NCBI GenBank assembly: GCA_017621015.1
Contig: JAGAUC010000060.1
Coordinates: 1-7,831 of the forward strand
Direction of reading: 5' to 3'
Origin: Clostridia bacterium
GTDB taxonomy: Bacteria > Bacillota > Clostridia > Oscillospirales > CAG-272
Length of the DNA stretch: 7,831 nucleotides
Each line of letters begins with the position of its first letter. Position 1 is the stretch's first letter. The position numbers were made by a program, and so were the translations under genes. The notes beneath the pieces are model-generated. The model saw nothing but the letters and a program-made list of their open reading frames with translations, ran no database searches and had not been told where the DNA came from. Positions 6,564 to 7,831 of this stretch are shown here, piece by piece.

Positions 6564-6575
6564 GTAAAATTTTAC
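6564..6575. promoter_or_regulatory. 12-bp perfect palindrome, candidate operator between divergent genes
   Basis: GTAAAATTTTAC is identical on both strands. It lies between the two divergent promoters and overlaps the possible -35 of the isomerase gene. A looser pair, GTTTG (6560-6564) and CAAAC (6581-6585), flanks it. This is a plausible regulator site, but AraC proteins often bind direct rather than inverted repeats, and AT-rich palindromes of this length can occur by chance. Confidence 0.35.
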
Positions 6576-6600
6576 CTTTCCAAACGCTAAAAAATATGAT
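6571..6600 (+). promoter_or_regulatory. Possible weak promoter of the isomerase/oxidoreductase pair
   Basis: TATGAT (6595-6600, five of six consensus bases) lies 18 bases after TTTACC (6571-6576, four of six). A weak promoter is what one expects for genes needing an activator such as the divergent AraC protein. The predicted start near 6607 leaves about 25 bases before the ATG. Confidence 0.4.
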
Positions 6601-6631
6601 TTAATAAAGAAAAAGAAAAGGAGGGGGAAAT

Positions 6632-7414
6632 ATGAGTAAAATTTCACTTCAAATGTATACCATGCGCGAGCATACGGGAAGTCTCGCGTCACTTGAGACC
6701 ACGGTGGAAAGGTTGGCCGGCATCGGATTTGAGATGCTCCAATACAGTGTTCCCGAAAATTACGACGTGGCAGAGGTAAAACGAATCTTCGACCGCTTCG
6801 GTATGAAAAACGACTCGCTCTATTGCGACTCCTTAGCACTCCAGGAGAAGTCGGGGAAGGTCCTCTCGCAATGCGAGCTTTTTGACACGAAGTACGTGCG
6901 CCTTGACTCGATCCCCGTGGGACTTACAAGCTCGGCGGCAGGATATAAAATGTATGCGCATTATCTGAACGACGTGGCAAAGGAATATAAGAAGCAGGGC
7001 GTGAAGCTTCTTTACCATTTTCATGCCTTTGAATTTATTCGATTTGGTAATACTACGGGTATTGAGATATTCCTTTCGGAGAGCGATCCCGAGGTCATTC
7101 AGATCATTCCCGACACGCATAGGATCCATTCGGGCGGACGCAACATTTGCCGCTTCCTCGAAACCTATAAAGAGCGCTACGATTACGTTCATTTCAAGGA
7201 TTTTGGTATCGCTTCGCGCGAGGAGACGCTTGAAGCGCGCCCCATTCTTTATGCACCCGTGGGCGAAGGAAATCTCGAATGGGATGACATCATTGCGGTA
7301 TGTAAGAAGAACGGCGTAAAGAGCTACGCCATTGAGCAGGATAAATGCAACGGAAGAAATGCCTTTGACTGTGTGGCGTCCAGCTTCCGCTTCATGAAAA
7401 ACGCAGGTATCTGA
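6632..7414 (+). CDS. Sugar phosphate isomerase/epimerase-like TIM-barrel protein
   Basis: A 260-residue protein of the xylose isomerase-like TIM barrel (AP endonuclease family 2) superfamily, whose members isomerise, epimerise or dehydrate sugars and inositol derivatives with a divalent metal. Seen in order: MSKISLQMYTMR (1-12, first strand), GIGFEMLQYS (30-39), KLLYHFHAFEF (125-135), IIPDTHRIHSGGR (158-170), YDYVHFKDFG (183-192), PVGEGNLEW (209-217) and YAIEQDKC (232-239). D161, H187 and E235 are the likely metal ligands by family pattern, with H129 or H131 near the site. Relatives usually read YHNHDFEF where this protein has YHFHAFEF, a modest deviation. The start is ATG 6632 with AAAGGAGG (6617-6624) 7 bases upstream, one of the strongest ribosome sites in the window. 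It is cytosolic, full length for the family, and followed 14 bases later by a Gfo/Idh/MocA oxidoreductase, a frequent pairing in uronate or inositol-type sugar catabolism. The exact substrate is not determinable. Confidence 0.87.
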   Translation: MSKISLQMYTMREHTGSLASLETTVERLAGIGFEMLQYSVPENYDVAEVKRIFDRFGMKNDSLYCDSLALQEKSGKVLSQCELFDTKYVRLDSIPVGLTSSAAGYKMYAHYLNDVAKEYKKQGVKLLYHFHAFEFIRFGNTTGIEIFLSESDPEVIQIIPDTHRIHSGGRNICRFLETYKERYDYVHFKDFGIASREETLEARPILYAPVGEGNLEWDDIIAVCKKNGVKSYAIEQDKCNGRNAFDCVASSFRFMKNAGI

Positions 7415-7428
7415 GAAAGGATCACCCT

Positions 7429-7831
7429 ATGAAATTCAAGCCGGTAAAGACCGCGGTCATCGGCTGCGGCATGATATCCAATATTTATCTTCGTGTTCTT
7501 AAGGAAAAATTCAGCATCATTGAGCTTGTTGGCTGCTCAGATATCGTTGAGTCCAAGGCTGCTGCACAGGCAAAGAAATATGACATTCGCCAGATGACGA
7601 ATGAGGAAATTCTTTCCGATCCGGAGATTGAGCTCGTTCTGAATCTCACCTATGCCTCGGCGCATTACGAGGTCAACCGCGCCATTCTCTTGTCAGGCAA
7701 GCATTGCTATAGCGAAAAAATGATGTGCCTTACGATGGAAGAGGCAGACGAACTTGATCGCATCCGTCGTGAAAAGGGCGTCATGTTTGCCGTGGCCCCC
7801 GACACTTTTCTCGGTGCCGGTATTCAGAGCG
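7429..7831 (+). CDS. Gfo/Idh/MocA-family oxidoreductase, N-terminal part (runs off the window)
   Basis: The first 134 codons of an NAD(P)-dependent dehydrogenase of the glucose-fructose oxidoreductase/inositol dehydrogenase/MocA family; the frame is open to the window edge. The Rossmann start is TAVIGCGMISN (8-18) with the G12-x-G14 dinucleotide-binding turn. A probable ribose-contacting D38 (GCSDI) suggests NAD preference. The strand LVLNLTYASAHYEVN (69-83) matches the family's xxPxxxHxxx region, with the usual proline replaced. GKHCYSEKMM (90-99) is the EK(P) motif, with K97 the conserved lysine, and VAPDTFLGAG (122-131) follows. The start is ATG 7429 with AAGGA (7417-7421) 7 bases upstream and 14 bases after the isomerase stop, so the two are surely co-transcribed. 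The C-terminal substrate domain, including the catalytic Asp/His region, lies outside, so substrate cannot be guessed beyond a sugar, inositol or related polyol. Confidence 0.9.
   Translation, partial: MKFKPVKTAVIGCGMISNIYLRVLKEKFSIIELVGCSDIVESKAAAQAKKYDIRQMTNEEILSDPEIELVLNLTYASAHYEVNRAILLSGKHCYSEKMMCLTMEEADELDRIRREKGVMFAVAPDTFLGAGIQS

Noticed and set aside
6513..6839. A 108-codon minus-strand frame across the AraC-isomerase gap.
   Set aside because: It covers promoter elements and the isomerase start in antisense, with low-complexity phenylalanine-rich translation from the AT-rich gap.
1..7831. Signs of a mobile element, defence system, CRISPR array or tRNA gene.
   Set aside because: No transposase, integrase, direct-repeat array, cloverleaf-like sequence or toxin/antitoxin-like small gene could be found on either strand; the genes are ordinary housekeeping and metabolic ones.

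Overview
The window looks like chromosomal DNA of a Gram-positive-type bacterium, most probably an anaerobic Clostridia-like member of the Bacillota. The grounds are the strong AAGGAG-type ribosome binding sites, GTG used as a start codon three times, a consensus housekeeping promoter, the gene content (CysRS, MreD, class B PBP2, PAP2, an AraC/isomerase/oxidoreductase sugar cluster), and base composition that by eye is near half GC in genes and AT-rich between them. This lineage call is an inference and a weak one at genus or family level. I see no tRNA, rRNA, CRISPR array, insertion sequence, integrase or phage gene.

Left part (1-1125, + strand): the C-terminal portion of cysteinyl-tRNA synthetase runs in from outside the window. 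It is followed, 27 bases on, by a small four-helix GtrA-like membrane protein.

Middle part (1122-5705, + strand): a perfect-consensus promoter (TTGACA, 17 bp, TATAAT) overlaps the stop codon of the GtrA gene. After a short leader with a strong hairpin it drives a tightly packed four-gene unit: mreD, a class B penicillin-binding protein of the PBP2/MrdA type, an alpha/beta hydrolase of the monoacylglycerol lipase/lysophospholipase type, and a PAP2-family membrane phosphatase. Gaps are 11-12 bases, so co-transcription is very likely. The first two genes belong to the lateral cell-wall elongation machinery. The last two are plausibly lipid-active envelope enzymes, but their substrates cannot be read from sequence. 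The unit ends in a long hairpin that also terminates the convergent gene.

Right part (5698-7831): a minus-strand AraC-family regulator faces away from a plus-strand pair, a TIM-barrel sugar-phosphate isomerase/epimerase and a Gfo/Idh/MocA oxidoreductase that runs off the right edge. The 136-base gap between regulator and pair carries promoter-like elements in both directions and a perfect 12-bp palindrome. This is the usual architecture of a locally regulated carbohydrate (uronate, inositol or modified sugar) catabolic module.

Overall this is mostly ordinary chromosome. I found no convincing undescribed system. The points that deserve a second look are regulatory: the leader hairpin of the mreD unit, the mirror-image stop codons built into a bidirectional terminator, and the palindrome between the divergent sugar genes.
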